Positions 50,897 to 60,008 are shown, numbered from the stretch's first letter. The stretch: 64,000 nucleotides of DNA from an uncultured Lachnospiraceae bacterium (GCA_910577955.1 CAJTNC010000015.1:12645-76644), one strand, 5' to 3'. Numbers and translations are program-made. The notes: generated from the letters alone by a model not told the origin.

Positions 50897-51727
50897 TCAG
50901 CCTTTTACGCCGCCTGCCGACACGCCTGCAATGATATATTTCTGCATGAACACATAAAAGATCATAAGCGGTGCGACGCCCAACATCAGCATCGGGAATA
51001 ACGCCGTCCAGTCCGTGGAAAACTGCCCGATATTTCTCGTGACCTCCTGCAGGATCACATCGTTTTCTCTGCTCTGCAAAAACAGCAGCGGCGTCATAAA
51101 CTCGTTCCACACATTTAAAGTGATCAGGATCACCACTGTGGAGATAACGGATTTCAACAGCGGAAATACGATTGTAAAAAACCGTCTCGGTACGGAACAG
51201 CCGTCGATGGAGGCCGCCTCCTCCAGTTCCTTAGGCACCGTGGATTCCACAAACTCTTTAAACAGAAAAATGGCCTGTGGGGTATTGATCGCCACGTCCA
51301 CCAGAATTACCGCAAACAGCGTATTCATCAGATGCAGATTTTTTACAATGCGGTATAAACTGACGATATTCATCTGAAAAGGCACTGTAAGTCCCGCCAA
51401 AAACAGCAGAAAGATCGTCGTACTGCATTTTGTTTTTGTTCTGGCCAGCGCGTATCCGGCCATAGAGCCTAAAATGACGACCAGAAATACTGCCGCCACC
51501 GTGATGATGAACGTGTTGGCAAAAGCTCTGGGAAACTGCATATTTTTCCAAGCGGTTATATAATTTCCTATCTGAAGCGAAGACGGCAGCGCCAGAGGCT
51601 TTAAAGTGGCCTCCTGCGGCGACTTCAAAGTCGTGACGATCAGGTAATAGATCGGCACAAACCATATCGCTGCAATGACGATCATGACGATCTCCAGTAT
51701 CAGTAAACTTCTCGTTTTCTTTTTCAT
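50897..51727 (-). CDS. Carbohydrate ABC transporter permease (MalG type), 276 aa
   Basis: Inner-membrane permease with six helices. The EAA loop, which docks the ATPase, reads EEAASIDGCSVPRRFFTIVFP near residue 185. The basic N-terminus MKKKTRSLL leads into a transmembrane segment, and ALARTKTKCSTTIFLLFLAGLTVPFQ is the first core region. The C-terminus VSAGGVKG is the usual MalG ending. It overlaps the MalF-type gene by 4 bases. No ATPase gene is in this operon; such importers usually share a general MsmK-type ATPase. Confidence 0.92.
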   Translation of the reverse strand: MKKKTRSLLILEIVMIVIAAIWFVPIYYLIVTTLKSPQEATLKPLALPSSLQIGNYITAWKNMQFPRAFANTFIITVAAVFLVVILGSMAGYALARTKTKCSTTIFLLFLAGLTVPFQMNIVSLYRIVKNLHLMNTLFAVILVDVAINTPQAIFLFKEFVESTVPKELEEAASIDGCSVPRRFFTIVFPLLKSVISTVVILITLNVWNEFMTPLLFLQSRENDVILQEVTRNIGQFSTDWTALFPMLMLGVAPLMIFYVFMQKYIIAGVSAGGVKG

Positions 51728-52623
51728 TGTATCGCATCACTCCATTTCCCCATGAGCTTTGTCACGGTCGCGCTGATCGCCACGACGATCACAAAGAAGA
51801 TCACGCCGAAGGCCGCTCCCTGACTGTAAAATCCATCCGAAATGCCTTTCTTCATCATAACCATCATAACCGTCTGTGTGGCATTGCCGGGTCCGCCGGA
51901 TGTCATGGAATAAATAATATCAAACACTTTCATACCGCCGATCAGCCCTGTCACCACAATGATCTTTACCGACGGGCACATCAGAGGAAGCGTCACGCGG
52001 AAAAATTTCTGCAGTCCCGAAGCGCCGTCAATATCGGCCGCTTCGTAGAGATCTTCCGAGATGCTCTGGAGATTGGCAAGAAAAATCACCATGCCCCACC
52101 CTGTCCACTGCCATATCTGTGTCAAAATGACGGAGTACAGCGCCCGCTCAGAAGTAAAGAAATTGATGGTGGAGAACCCAAACTGGTGCAGTATATTATT
52201 GATCAGCCCGAAATCCGAAGAGGACATAATAAAGTTCCACAGATAGCCGATGATCAGCGAACTGAAAACCGCCGGAAAGAAAAACACCGCCCGGAGCAGA
52301 TTTTTTGTCTTCAGTTTTTTATTCAGCACAACGGCCAACGGAAGCCCCAGTATGGCCTGAAATCCCGTGAGCAGGATCGCATAGATAACAGAATTTTTAA
52401 TTGCCGTTACCATAAGCGGCGTATTAAAAACTTTAATATAATTTTTGAATCCGACAAAATGAAGATTGATCGGATTCATATCCGTATAATCCGTAAAGCT
52501 GAAATAGATGGTGTATAAAAAAGGGGTAATGCTGAAAACCAGATAGATTGTCAGCGCCGGAATAATAAACAGCAGGAACCATCTTCCCAGTTCGCCGGCT
52601 CTTAATTTTTTCTTTTTCATCAT
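51724..52623 (-). CDS. Carbohydrate ABC transporter permease (MalF type), 299 aa
   Basis: Partner permease with six helices. The EAA loop is YEAADIDGASGLQKFFRVTLP near residue 200. The N-terminal LFIIPALTIYLVFSITPFLYTIYFSF and GFKNYIKVF segments are typical of UgpA/MalF-like subunits, and TSGGPGNATQTVMMVM follows the EAA loop. Preceded by a strong hairpin after the binding-protein gene, so it should be expressed less than the lipoprotein. Confidence 0.92.
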   Translation of the reverse strand: MMKKKKLRAGELGRWFLLFIIPALTIYLVFSITPFLYTIYFSFTDYTDMNPINLHFVGFKNYIKVFNTPLMVTAIKNSVIYAILLTGFQAILGLPLAVVLNKKLKTKNLLRAVFFFPAVFSSLIIGYLWNFIMSSSDFGLINNILHQFGFSTINFFTSERALYSVILTQIWQWTGWGMVIFLANLQSISEDLYEAADIDGASGLQKFFRVTLPLMCPSVKIIVVTGLIGGMKVFDIIYSMTSGGPGNATQTVMMVMMKKGISDGFYSQGAAFGVIFFVIVVAISATVTKLMGKWSDAIQ

Positions 52624-52640
52624 GTTCCTTCCTGCTTTCT

Positions 52641-52678
52641 GAAAAAAGCGCCCTCTATCAGCAGATAGAAGGCGCTTT
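52641..52678 (-). terminator. Strong partial terminator between the binding-protein gene and malF-type gene
   Basis: A 15-base stem (52645-52659 with 52664-52678, one G-U pair) with a 4-base loop, followed on the minus strand by TTTTTT. It begins 5 bases after the binding-protein stop codon. Located inside the operon, it should limit permease expression relative to the lipoprotein. Confidence 0.88.
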
Positions 52679-52683
52679 CAGAA

Positions 52684-54006
52684 TTATTTTTCCAATAACT
52701 CCTGCACAGCATTATCAACGTTCGTCAATGTCTGGCTTAAATCCTGTTCGCCTAATAAGTAAGACTGGAACTCTATCCCGTATGTTTCGTGCGCGCCTGC
52801 CGCATCGCCCCATTCATTCCAAGGACAGTATACATTGCCTGCCGCCAGAGCGCTCGATGCGCTGCTGTATGCCTCAGGAAGTTCAAATTCCGCGCCGTTG
52901 AGGTAAGAGGAACCGCCCTGATTGTTCTCCCAGAAAGCTCTCTGTCCTTCCACCGTAGAGATCGCAGCCAGCACTTTCATAGCCGCTTCTTTATTTGCGG
53001 AAGCCTCGTTTACCGCCACGCCGCAGCCCGGTCCGCCGATCAGCCAGCCTTCGCTTGCTTTCGTTCCGTAAAACGGCATCATATCCACTACGAGATCCGG
53101 ATTCTTGCTCTGAATCGCCTCCAGATCCCAAGGACCTGAACAGAACATGGCCGCTTTTCCCGTGGCAAATTCTTCTAACGCCTGATCGTGATCGATTCCC
53201 GTCATATCCGTGGTATAAACGCCGGAACTGATCATTTCCGACCATTTTTCCAGATAAGTGTTCCACGTTCCTTCCAGTTTTGCCTCTCCGTTCCGGTAAT
53301 CCTCACCGAAAGAAGCGCCCGCATCTGTTGACAGATATTCCGCCGTCACAAACGCCATGGAATTTTTTAACATCGGCTCCCAAGACTTCAAACCTGCCGC
53401 CAACGGTTTGATCCCCAGATCTTCAAACTGTTTGCATACGGCAAGATACTCGTCAAATGTTGTGGGCAGAGCAATATTGTTTTCTTCAAACATTGTCTTA
53501 TTAAAATAAATGCCCTCGAACCAACTGATACCCGGCAGCGCGTAAATATTTCCGTCATAGCTGTATACGTTTGTGCCGGCGCTTGAATACATTGCTCCCA
53601 GTTCGTTTACTTCCGCAAGGTATCCGAGTTTCGCATGTTTCAGCGCAGATGCCGGAGATTCACAGATGATGTCCGGTCCTTCTTCTGCGGAAAGCTGTGT
53701 ATCCACGATCGTATTATAGTTGGAGTTGTCGATAAACTGGAACTCGATCTCCACATCCGGCACTTCCTCCGCCAGATAATCGAGCAATGCCTGCATCGTA
53801 TCCTCACTGTTCCAGTAGGTCATTCTGACCTTCGTTTTTCCTTCGCCGGCCGCCTCAGTCACCGCCCCGGCGTCCTCCCCCGTCTCTTCCGTTCCGGCTG
53901 TCTCTCCCGCCGTGCTGTCCGCAGGCGCCGAGCTGTTCCCACAACCGGCCAATAATGCCGCTGTCATTGCTGTGCACAGCAGCACGCTCCATAATTTCTT
54001 TTTCAT
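52684..54006 (-). CDS. Extracellular carbohydrate-binding lipoprotein (ABC type 1), 440 aa
   Basis: Substrate-binding protein of the MalE/UgpB cluster. Lipoprotein signal MKKKLWSVLLCTAMTAALLAGC with lipobox LLAGC, followed by a Thr/Ala/Glu/Gly-rich linker (residues 23-50). The mature domain includes VRMTYWNSEDTMQALLDYL, LPGISWFEGIYFNKTMFEEN (family motif), KAAMFCSGPWDLEAI and GVAVNEASANKEAAMKVLAAI. The start at 54006 has AAGGAGG 7 bases upstream. The ligand is probably an oligosaccharide processed by the GH65 enzyme. Confidence 0.91.
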   Translation of the reverse strand: MKKKLWSVLLCTAMTAALLAGCGNSSAPADSTAGETAGTEETGEDAGAVTEAAGEGKTKVRMTYWNSEDTMQALLDYLAEEVPDVEIEFQFIDNSNYNTIVDTQLSAEEGPDIICESPASALKHAKLGYLAEVNELGAMYSSAGTNVYSYDGNIYALPGISWFEGIYFNKTMFEENNIALPTTFDEYLAVCKQFEDLGIKPLAAGLKSWEPMLKNSMAFVTAEYLSTDAGASFGEDYRNGEAKLEGTWNTYLEKWSEMISSGVYTTDMTGIDHDQALEEFATGKAAMFCSGPWDLEAIQSKNPDLVVDMMPFYGTKASEGWLIGGPGCGVAVNEASANKEAAMKVLAAISTVEGQRAFWENNQGGSSYLNGAEFELPEAYSSASSALAAGNVYCPWNEWGDAAGAHETYGIEFQSYLLGEQDLSQTLTNVDNAVQELLEK

Positions 54007-54150
54007 GAATCTTCCTCCTTCTTGATTATTTGCGTCAGGATGATATAAAAACATGTCATCCGTTGTTTTCATTATAATTCCGCCGTATCTGATAAAAAAT
54101 GATACATTTTTTCGATTTCTAACAATTTTTTAACCAATTAAACAAAAGAA

Positions 54151-54171
54151 CCGGACTGTGTTTCAGTCCGG
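54151..54171 (-). terminator. Terminator of the YesMN-type two-component operon
   Basis: Perfect 8-base stem CCGGACTG / CAGTCCGG with a 5-base loop. In the minus-strand transcript it is followed by TTCTTTTGTTT. It overlaps the kinase stop codon at 54163. Confidence 0.82.
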
Positions 54172-55902
54172 CCCCTCCTCTTTTATATCCGCCTCTTTTT
54201 TCAGTTTCACGGTAAAAGAAACCATTCCGTTCTCCGCCAGCCCTCCGAAAATGCCGCAGGCTTTATCGCTTCCGTAATACATGTTCACCCGCTCTCTGAT
54301 ATTGTGAAGCCCATAGCCTTTTCCCGGCGTATTTAACAGCCTTTCCGCCTCCTTATTGCTCAGCGCAGGGCCATTATTCATAATTTCAAAAACAATATAA
54401 TCCCCCTCCGGCGCATAACGGATCACAATCTTTCCTCTGGTTCCCTCCTCCCGGCAGTCGATACCGTGGCATATCGCGTTTTCCACAATAGGCTGCAGCA
54501 GGAAATTCGGCATAAGCAGATCTCTGCCCTCCTCCGAAAGATAAAACTCCACATAAAAGCCATCCTCATGAGTCCTTCGCTGCAGTTCCAGATAAGCCCT
54601 GATATTATTGATTTCATTCTCCACCGTAGTGATCTGCCGCCCGCTGTTCAGCGTTGTCCTGTAAAATCTGGCGAGCTGCCCTGTCACCTCGGCTATCTCA
54701 TCCTGATCGGACCGGATCGCTTTCCATTTAATGCTGGATAAACAGTTATACAGAAAATGCGGATTGATCTTTGCCTGCAGCGCTTTTAATTCTTCCGCTC
54801 TCTTCTTCAAACCGAGCCGGTACATATCCTCCATCATCTGATTGATCCGGTTGCACATCTCCTGAAAGCTGTTTGTCACAATACCGATCTCGTCCGTACA
54901 TTCCGTCGCCAGTTCCAGCCCGTAATTTCCTTTACTCACTTCTTCCGCATAGTATTTTAACTTTAAAATACGGGAACTCAATATTTTAGAAACGACGCCG
55001 ATCAAAACAAACACGATAATCAGACAAAGGCCTACGATCAGCCCCGTGGAGAGATATATCGAATTCATTTGAGCCGATATTTCCTTTTTGTCCACATAAT
55101 AATACAGTGTCCAGCCGTTCAAAAGCTTCCCCGACGCCGCTGCCATATAGTCCGCAGTCTCGCAGTATTCCGGCCGGCCGCTTTCCCGGATCATTTTTAT
55201 GATCTCACCGTCCAACTCCGTATTCTCCAAGCTTCTTTTTCCGATGACATTATTTTTTTCATCCAAAAGAACCACTCCGTTATTCAGGAACTCCGTCTGA
55301 AAGATCGGCGCCAGAAAATTATCTGTCCGCAGCTCTATTTTCATAACTCCAATCGGCCTCGAGGAGCTGTTTGCGTCCAAAATTGCTCTGGAAGCAAAAA
55401 TCCGTTTATCCTGATATTCCCATTCTGTCCTGAAATTTTCCTGATGCTCTTCGTACCATTCGATCTCTTCCTCCGTGGCGGGCGGCTGCAAAAAAGAACC
55501 TACCGCATTTTTGATATCGGCGGAATATATTTTGATGTCTTTGAGATTTTCGTCGCTGGTCAGAAAATACCAGAATGCCGGTTCCACCGAATTGTTCAGT
55601 TCTTTCACCAGCGCGTTCATATCCTTCCCGGCACCCTGCAGTTTTTCTCTGAACCCCGTATTGTAAGATAAATAGCGGATATTGTCATTCTCTCTCTTTA
55701 TATTGTGGTTAAGGCTCGAAGCCATAATGGACACATTGCTCCGTATCGTGTCTTTTGTCTGTACCAACAGATTCTCTCTGGAAATACGATAAGAATATAC
55801 GCCCAGTACCAGAAGCGGTATGGAGACTAAGAAGGCATAACTGTATATCAGTTTACTTCTGATAGAAGCATTTCCATAATACCATTTTACTATTTTCTTC
55901 AT
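54163..55902 (-). CDS. YesM-type sensor histidine kinase, 579 aa
   Basis: Two transmembrane helices (about residues 17-38 and 285-305) flank an extracytoplasmic Cache-like sensor. A HAMP domain follows (ILSSRILKLKYYAEEVSKGNYG), then the His_kinase domain with phospho-acceptor His382 in INPHFLYNCLSSIKW and the HATPase C-terminal domain (LLQPIVENAICHGID, GYGLHNIRERVNMYYG). It pairs with the AraC-type response regulator whose gene overlaps by 4 bases upstream. It probably senses an extracellular carbohydrate taken up by the neighbouring ABC importer. Confidence 0.93.
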   Translation of the reverse strand: MKKIVKWYYGNASIRSKLIYSYAFLVSIPLLVLGVYSYRISRENLLVQTKDTIRSNVSIMASSLNHNIKRENDNIRYLSYNTGFREKLQGAGKDMNALVKELNNSVEPAFWYFLTSDENLKDIKIYSADIKNAVGSFLQPPATEEEIEWYEEHQENFRTEWEYQDKRIFASRAILDANSSSRPIGVMKIELRTDNFLAPIFQTEFLNNGVVLLDEKNNVIGKRSLENTELDGEIIKMIRESGRPEYCETADYMAAASGKLLNGWTLYYYVDKKEISAQMNSIYLSTGLIVGLCLIIVFVLIGVVSKILSSRILKLKYYAEEVSKGNYGLELATECTDEIGIVTNSFQEMCNRINQMMEDMYRLGLKKRAEELKALQAKINPHFLYNCLSSIKWKAIRSDQDEIAEVTGQLARFYRTTLNSGRQITTVENEINNIRAYLELQRRTHEDGFYVEFYLSEEGRDLLMPNFLLQPIVENAICHGIDCREEGTRGKIVIRYAPEGDYIVFEIMNNGPALSNKEAERLLNTPGKGYGLHNIRERVNMYYGSDKACGIFGGLAENGMVSFTVKLKKEADIKEEGPD

Positions 55903-57419
55903 AAATTTTCTCTGTACTGTTTCGGTGTCACACCAAAATAATTTTTAAATAGTTTATTAAAATAAGACTGATTCTCATAGCCGCAGCTCTTTGCCACCTG
56001 AAGGACTTTCAGATTTCTGTCCCCCAGCATTTTCTTTGCCCTGTCCATCTTTTTGTCCGTAATATATTTCACAAGAGTCTGTCCCGTCTCTTTTTTAAAT
56101 AAATAACTGACATAAGTCGGCGACAAATTCACCCGATCAGCCACAAAGTCCAGACCGATGTCCTTTTTATATTCCAGTTCAATAATATTTTTAATTTCAG
56201 AAACGATCCCGGACCTGTCCTCCTTTAAACTGATCTGATCCGTCAAAATCCCAATCGCTTCCTGGTACTCCTTTAACATTCCGTGGGGATCCTTGATCTG
56301 AAACAGCCGCTCCGCCCGGATCAAAAGTTCGTCCAGATTTTCCGGTTTCACCTTATCGCAAAGAATTTTTATCATGGAGTACAGCATATTCTGGATGTAG
56401 ATCCGGCTGGTCTGCCCCGATTCTTCTATTGCTTTTATCAGTTTCTTATTCTCTTTTTCAATCAGTTCCGCATCCAGCGTATCTATCGCTTCCCTGAGTT
56501 CCCCGGCAGTCAGTTCTATATCTTTTACATAATGCTCCGCATTTGTATAATAATCCTCCACAAAAATAATTTTATCGTGATAGCCGAATACCTCGTCCTG
56601 AATATGCAGGATCCTCTCCTGCTGCGCCAACAGTTCCTCCACTGTTGCTATCGTCCTGCTCACAATGACCATGGATTGATTGCTGTCCAATATGCCCCCC
56701 CGGACATCGCGGAAAACTTTTCCGAGCTGCTCTGTCAGTTCCCGTTTCGACAGGGGCTTTTTCCCGCTCAGCAAAATGTAGGCTTCATTTGAATACAGTT
56801 CTATATAATTCAGATTTTTTCCGAGATACTTCTCCGCGCAGCAAATAAACTGCTCTTCACCCGTATCAAAAAAGCTGTCCATAAATTCAATGTGGATCAA
56901 TCTGCCAAAAACCCCGTTCTCAAACAAGTATGTTTCGAGATCTCCGGCCTCGTAGGCATTGATTTTTGACATGGCAAATACTTTATATAAGATGTTGTTA
57001 AAATAATACCTGTCCTTCTCCTCCCTGCTCCGTTTCTCCTCTTTTTCCGCAGTGATCGTGAGCATGATGTTATCCATCAGCGCCCGAAATTCATCCAGCT
57101 CGATCGGCTTTAAAAGATAACTGACGGCATTTGCCGCCAGCGCCTGCTTTGCATAATCAAATTCCCCGTAAGCGCTGAAGATAACGATCTTAATGTCATG
57201 ATCATATTCATATACCCTTTTTGCGAGTTCGAGCCCGTCCATCACCGGCATCTTTACATCCGTAAAAAGAATATCCACCTCATTTTGGTATATGAAATGT
57301 AAGGCCTCCTTCCCGTTGCCTGCAAACGCAACATCGAGGGGGTATCCGTACTTTTTGATCAGGTAAGCGATGCCTTCCTGCTCTTCTCTCTCATCATCCA
57401 CTAAAACGATACGAAACAT
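55899..57419 (-). CDS. YesN-type response regulator with AraC output, 506 aa
   Basis: Receiver domain (residues 1-120) with acidic VDDE, phospho-acceptor Asp54 in ILFTDVKMPVMDG and Lys in YLLKPIE. A variable linker of about 270 residues contains coiled-coil stretches. The C-terminal double HTH of AraC type reads GLDFVADRVNLSPTYVSYLFKK and VLQVAKSCGYENQSYFNKLFKN, ending FGVTPKQYRENL. It most likely activates the adjacent ABC importer / GH65 genes when phosphorylated by the YesM-type kinase (inference). Confidence 0.93.
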   Translation of the reverse strand: MFRIVLVDDEREEQEGIAYLIKKYGYPLDVAFAGNGKEALHFIYQNEVDILFTDVKMPVMDGLELAKRVYEYDHDIKIVIFSAYGEFDYAKQALAANAVSYLLKPIELDEFRALMDNIMLTITAEKEEKRSREEKDRYYFNNILYKVFAMSKINAYEAGDLETYLFENGVFGRLIHIEFMDSFFDTGEEQFICCAEKYLGKNLNYIELYSNEAYILLSGKKPLSKRELTEQLGKVFRDVRGGILDSNQSMVIVSRTIATVEELLAQQERILHIQDEVFGYHDKIIFVEDYYTNAEHYVKDIELTAGELREAIDTLDAELIEKENKKLIKAIEESGQTSRIYIQNMLYSMIKILCDKVKPENLDELLIRAERLFQIKDPHGMLKEYQEAIGILTDQISLKEDRSGIVSEIKNIIELEYKKDIGLDFVADRVNLSPTYVSYLFKKETGQTLVKYITDKKMDRAKKMLGDRNLKVLQVAKSCGYENQSYFNKLFKNYFGVTPKQYRENL

Positions 57420-57493
57420 ACTATCACTATCCTCTATTGCTTTCTATCATCAACAATAATCCCGCTTATCCTTTCAAACAGTGTAGCATCCTA

Positions 57494-57522
57494 TTGACTT
57501 TCTGTCAAAAACTGCTTATAAT
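57494..57522 (+). promoter_or_regulatory. Consensus sigma-A promoter of the MATE gene
   Basis: TTGACT (57494-57499) and TATAAT (57517-57522) are separated by exactly 17 bases. The start codon lies 90 bases downstream, leaving a leader with a terminator-like hairpin. Confidence 0.82.
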
Positions 57523-57551
57523 GGCTGGAATGCCTTTTATAATAATGATTT

Positions 57552-57579
57552 CCCCGTCCTGTCGGGCGGGGGATTTTTT
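57552..57579 (+). terminator. Terminator-like hairpin in the MATE gene leader (attenuator candidate)
   Basis: An 8-base GC-rich stem CCCCGTCC / GGGCGGGG (one G-U) with a TGTC loop is followed at once by GATTTTTT. It sits between the consensus promoter at 57494-57522 and the ATG at 57612, i.e. inside the 5' leader of the MATE exporter, where it would stop transcription unless antagonised. Confidence 0.75.
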
Positions 57580-57611
57580 CGCAGTTTTTACTGCTAAAGG
57601 AGAATAAGCAT

Positions 57612-59000
57612 ATGAGAAACTTCCGGCAAAAATACTTTGGCGATGCCGCTTTTTATAAGATGGTATTTGTCATCGCCATTCCCATTATGATTCAGAACGG
57701 CATCACAAACTTTGTGAATATGCTGGACAATATTATGATCGGTCAGATCGGAACGGAATCCATGACCGGGGTCTCCATTGTCAACCAGATCTTATTTGTA
57801 TATAACCTCTGCCTGTTCGGGGCTGTTTCCGGCGCCGGCATTTTTACGGCGCAGTATTACGGGCAGAAAAACACGGACGGTATACGCCATACGGTCCGCT
57901 TTAAGCTGTACGCCGTGACGATCATCACGATCCTCACTGTTTTACTGTGCATTTTTTCCGGCCAGTCTCTGATCAATATTTACTTAACCGGGGAGGGCAG
58001 CGCTGCCAGCATTCAGATGACAATGACCAGCGGCAGGGAATACATGCTGTTTATGCTGGCCGGGCTTCCGTTTTTTATGATAACTCAGGTTTACGGCAGC
58101 ACTCTGAGGGAGTGCGGCCAGACTATCCTGCCCATGAAAGCGGGCGTCGCGGCGATCTGCATCAACCTTGTCTTCAACTACCTTCTGATCTACGGTAAGT
58201 TTGGCTTTCCGACGTTAGGCGTAAAGGGCGCTGCCATCGCGACGGTTCTCTCCAGAGTGATCGAAGCGGCCATCATTGTTGTTTCCGTACACAGAGATAG
58301 AGAAAAAAATCCGTACATCATCGGGCTTTACCGAAGCTTTGCGATCCCCCGCGATGTGATCAGACGGATCGCCATCAAGGGAACGCCCCTTTTGTTAAAC
58401 GAAACGCTCTGGTCGGCGGGTATGGCTACCCTCGCCGGGTGTTACTCCCTAAGGGGACTACATGTAGTTGCCGCCCTCAATATTTCCAATACGATCTCCA
58501 ACCTGTTCCACATCTCCTTTATCGCTATGGGTGACGCCGTCGCAATCATTGTGGGACAGATACTGGGCACGGGCAACATGAAAAAAGCAAAGGAGACCGA
58601 CACCAAAATCATCGTTTTTTCCGTGCTGTTATGCACTCTGGTGGCGGCGTTTATGTTTTTCATCGCCCCGGTATTTCCGGAGTTTTACAAAACAACGGAA
58701 GACGTAAAACAGCTGGCGGTAAAACTGATCATGATCTCCGCCCTGTTTGTCCCGCAGCACGCGCTGCTCAACACTTCGTATTTCACGCTCCGGGCCGGCG
58801 GCAAAACGATGATCGCATTCTTTTTCGACAGCGTTTTCATCTGGTGCATCAGCGTGGTGTTAGCGTTTACTCTGGCTAAATGTACGCCTCTGTCCATCCT
58901 GTGGATCTACTTCCTCGTACAGCTAGCCGACGGCGTAAAGGCCATCATCGGAGTAATTCTTGTGAAGAAAGGCGTGTGGCTCCACAATATTGTAGAGTAA
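57612..59000 (+). CDS. MATE-family multidrug/metabolite exporter, 462 aa
   Basis: Cation-coupled exporter with 12 helices in two lobes. The N-lobe reads MVFVIAIPIMIQNGITNFVNMLDNIMIGQIG, with the conserved Asn-Asp pattern, and YYGQKNTDGIRHTVRFKL is the loop after helix 3. The C-lobe starts at KGTPLLLNETLWSAGMATLAGCYS and contains ISNLFHISFIAMGDAVAIIVGQ. Length and topology are normal. AAAGGAG lies 8 bases upstream of the ATG. The exported compound is unknown; the leader hairpin suggests substrate- or stress-responsive control. Confidence 0.92.
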   Translation: MRNFRQKYFGDAAFYKMVFVIAIPIMIQNGITNFVNMLDNIMIGQIGTESMTGVSIVNQILFVYNLCLFGAVSGAGIFTAQYYGQKNTDGIRHTVRFKLYAVTIITILTVLLCIFSGQSLINIYLTGEGSAASIQMTMTSGREYMLFMLAGLPFFMITQVYGSTLRECGQTILPMKAGVAAICINLVFNYLLIYGKFGFPTLGVKGAAIATVLSRVIEAAIIVVSVHRDREKNPYIIGLYRSFAIPRDVIRRIAIKGTPLLLNETLWSAGMATLAGCYSLRGLHVVAALNISNTISNLFHISFIAMGDAVAIIVGQILGTGNMKKAKETDTKIIVFSVLLCTLVAAFMFFIAPVFPEFYKTTEDVKQLAVKLIMISALFVPQHALLNTSYFTLRAGGKTMIAFFFDSVFIWCISVVLAFTLAKCTPLSILWIYFLVQLADGVKAIIGVILVKKGVWLHNIVE

Positions 59001-59007
59001 TATAAAA

Positions 59008-59033
59008 CCCCTGTATCGTCCTCGATGCAGGGG
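59008..59033 (+). terminator. Terminator hairpin after the MATE gene
   Basis: An 11-base stem CCCCTGTATCG / CGATGCAGGGG (one G-U) with loop TCCT, 8 bases after the MATE stop. The plus-strand T tract is poor (TAATGATTC), so termination may be partial. Confidence 0.65.
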
Positions 59034-59040
59034 TAATGAT

Positions 59041-59279
59041 TCATCTCTTTTTGTATACAATGATCTCGAGATCCGTACCATTGCAGCCATACTCGCACAC
59101 CAACAGATATTTATCATCTGCGACAAGTCCATAACATCTGTCGCTGCCATGTTTTTCAACCTGATAGCCGAGATATATTTTTGAGTCGTCAAGCAGTTTT
59201 ACTTTTTCTCCGCTCGGAAAAACATATTCCAAATTTACATATGCGCCGTTTAATTTCGCATATTGTATTCATTTGACAT
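59041..59279 (-). pseudogene. Small hypothetical gene, probably frameshifted near its start
   Basis: A strong GAGAGGAG site precedes an ATG at 59279 that reads MSNEYNMRN and stops. One base out of register the frame continues KLNGAYVNLEYVFPSGEKV through to 59041, ending LEIIVYKKR. The long frame alone would need a TTG start at 59229 without a ribosome binding site. The combined reading gives about 78 residues, so a single-base indel is the simplest explanation. No family is recognised; the region has a conserved-looking GLVADDKYLLVCEY core with one Cys pair. The gene lies 7 bases after the membrane protein gene. Confidence 0.45.
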
Positions 59280-59286
59280 TCTCCTC

Positions 59287-59916
59287 TCACTGCATCCAAG
59301 ACGTACCCAAAAGCATTAACAACTCAAGATACATCACCGTCAAATTAAAAAAAGGTATCAACTTTACTGCTTCTCTCTGCAAAATTGCGTCCACTACTGC
59401 AGGAGGCGCTTCAGTTTTTAATACGGATATTTTCCTTTCCACATCTTCTGATCTGGAATAAAGTTCAAAGTAATCATCAACGGAACGTACTTCTGTGTTC
59501 ATCTTTATCTTCGGATCATATTTTCTTATTGCTGTCCAAGAATCATTCCCGACTTTATAACATAGAATCATACCTGCAACCCAAAAAATACCGCTTAAAA
59601 ATATAGCAATATCGGTTATTTCATTTCTCAAAATCATAAAAACAATTGTGGTGCCCCAGTATATCCCCGTACATATAAGAAATGGTTTGAATATTTTTAA
59701 TTTACTATGTTTTTTTATTTTTCTTATCCATTTCCACACTACAAAAATTGCTGTTGATATCTTGATCATCCAGAGTATTATACTGTGTTCCGGAAAACAT
59801 AGTGCAAATATTATTACAAACCATATGCTCAAAACTCCCGGCAAAATTCTCAAAAAAATCTTAAAATTCAGTCCCAATGCATAAAACATATCCCGCCCCC
59901 GATATTCTTCCTGCAT
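59287..59916 (-). CDS. Hypothetical membrane protein, 209 aa
   Basis: I do not recognise a family. It has four predicted helices: FKIFLRILPGVLSIWFVIIFAL (about 18-39), a second at 46-62, a third around 79-96 and a fourth near 102-122. A soluble C-terminal part of about 70 residues follows (ending ...VMYLELLMLLGTSWMQ, which may form a further helix). It has Arg/Lys-rich cytoplasmic loops (WKWIRKIKKHSKLKIFK). Start at 59916 is arbitrary; an ATG at 59889 follows a GGGGGCGGG stretch and is an alternative. Base composition is more AT-rich than the region to the left, matching the following ABC gene. Confidence 0.6.
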   Translation of the reverse strand: MQEEYRGRDMFYALGLNFKIFLRILPGVLSIWFVIIFALCFPEHSIILWMIKISTAIFVVWKWIRKIKKHSKLKIFKPFLICTGIYWGTTIVFMILRNEITDIAIFLSGIFWVAGMILCYKVGNDSWTAIRKYDPKIKMNTEVRSVDDYFELYSRSEDVERKISVLKTEAPPAVVDAILQREAVKLIPFFNLTVMYLELLMLLGTSWMQ

Positions 59917-59979
59917 GTCAGTATATCATAAATCCGGCTGCCAAACTATAGCCCACAAAATTATCAAAGAAAAAGTTTA

Positions 59980-60008
59980 TTGACAAAGTCATAGATAAAT
60001 GCTACTTT
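59980..60008 (+). promoter_or_regulatory. Putative promoter with TGAC-AAA-GTCA dyad upstream of the ABC exporter gene
   Basis: TTGACA (59980-59985) and a weak -10 TACTTT (60003-60008) are 17 bases apart. The -35 box overlaps a short dyad TGAC-AAA-GTCA (59981-59991) resembling the TGACAA...TTGTCA palindrome in front of the WYL regulator gene. Confidence 0.5.
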
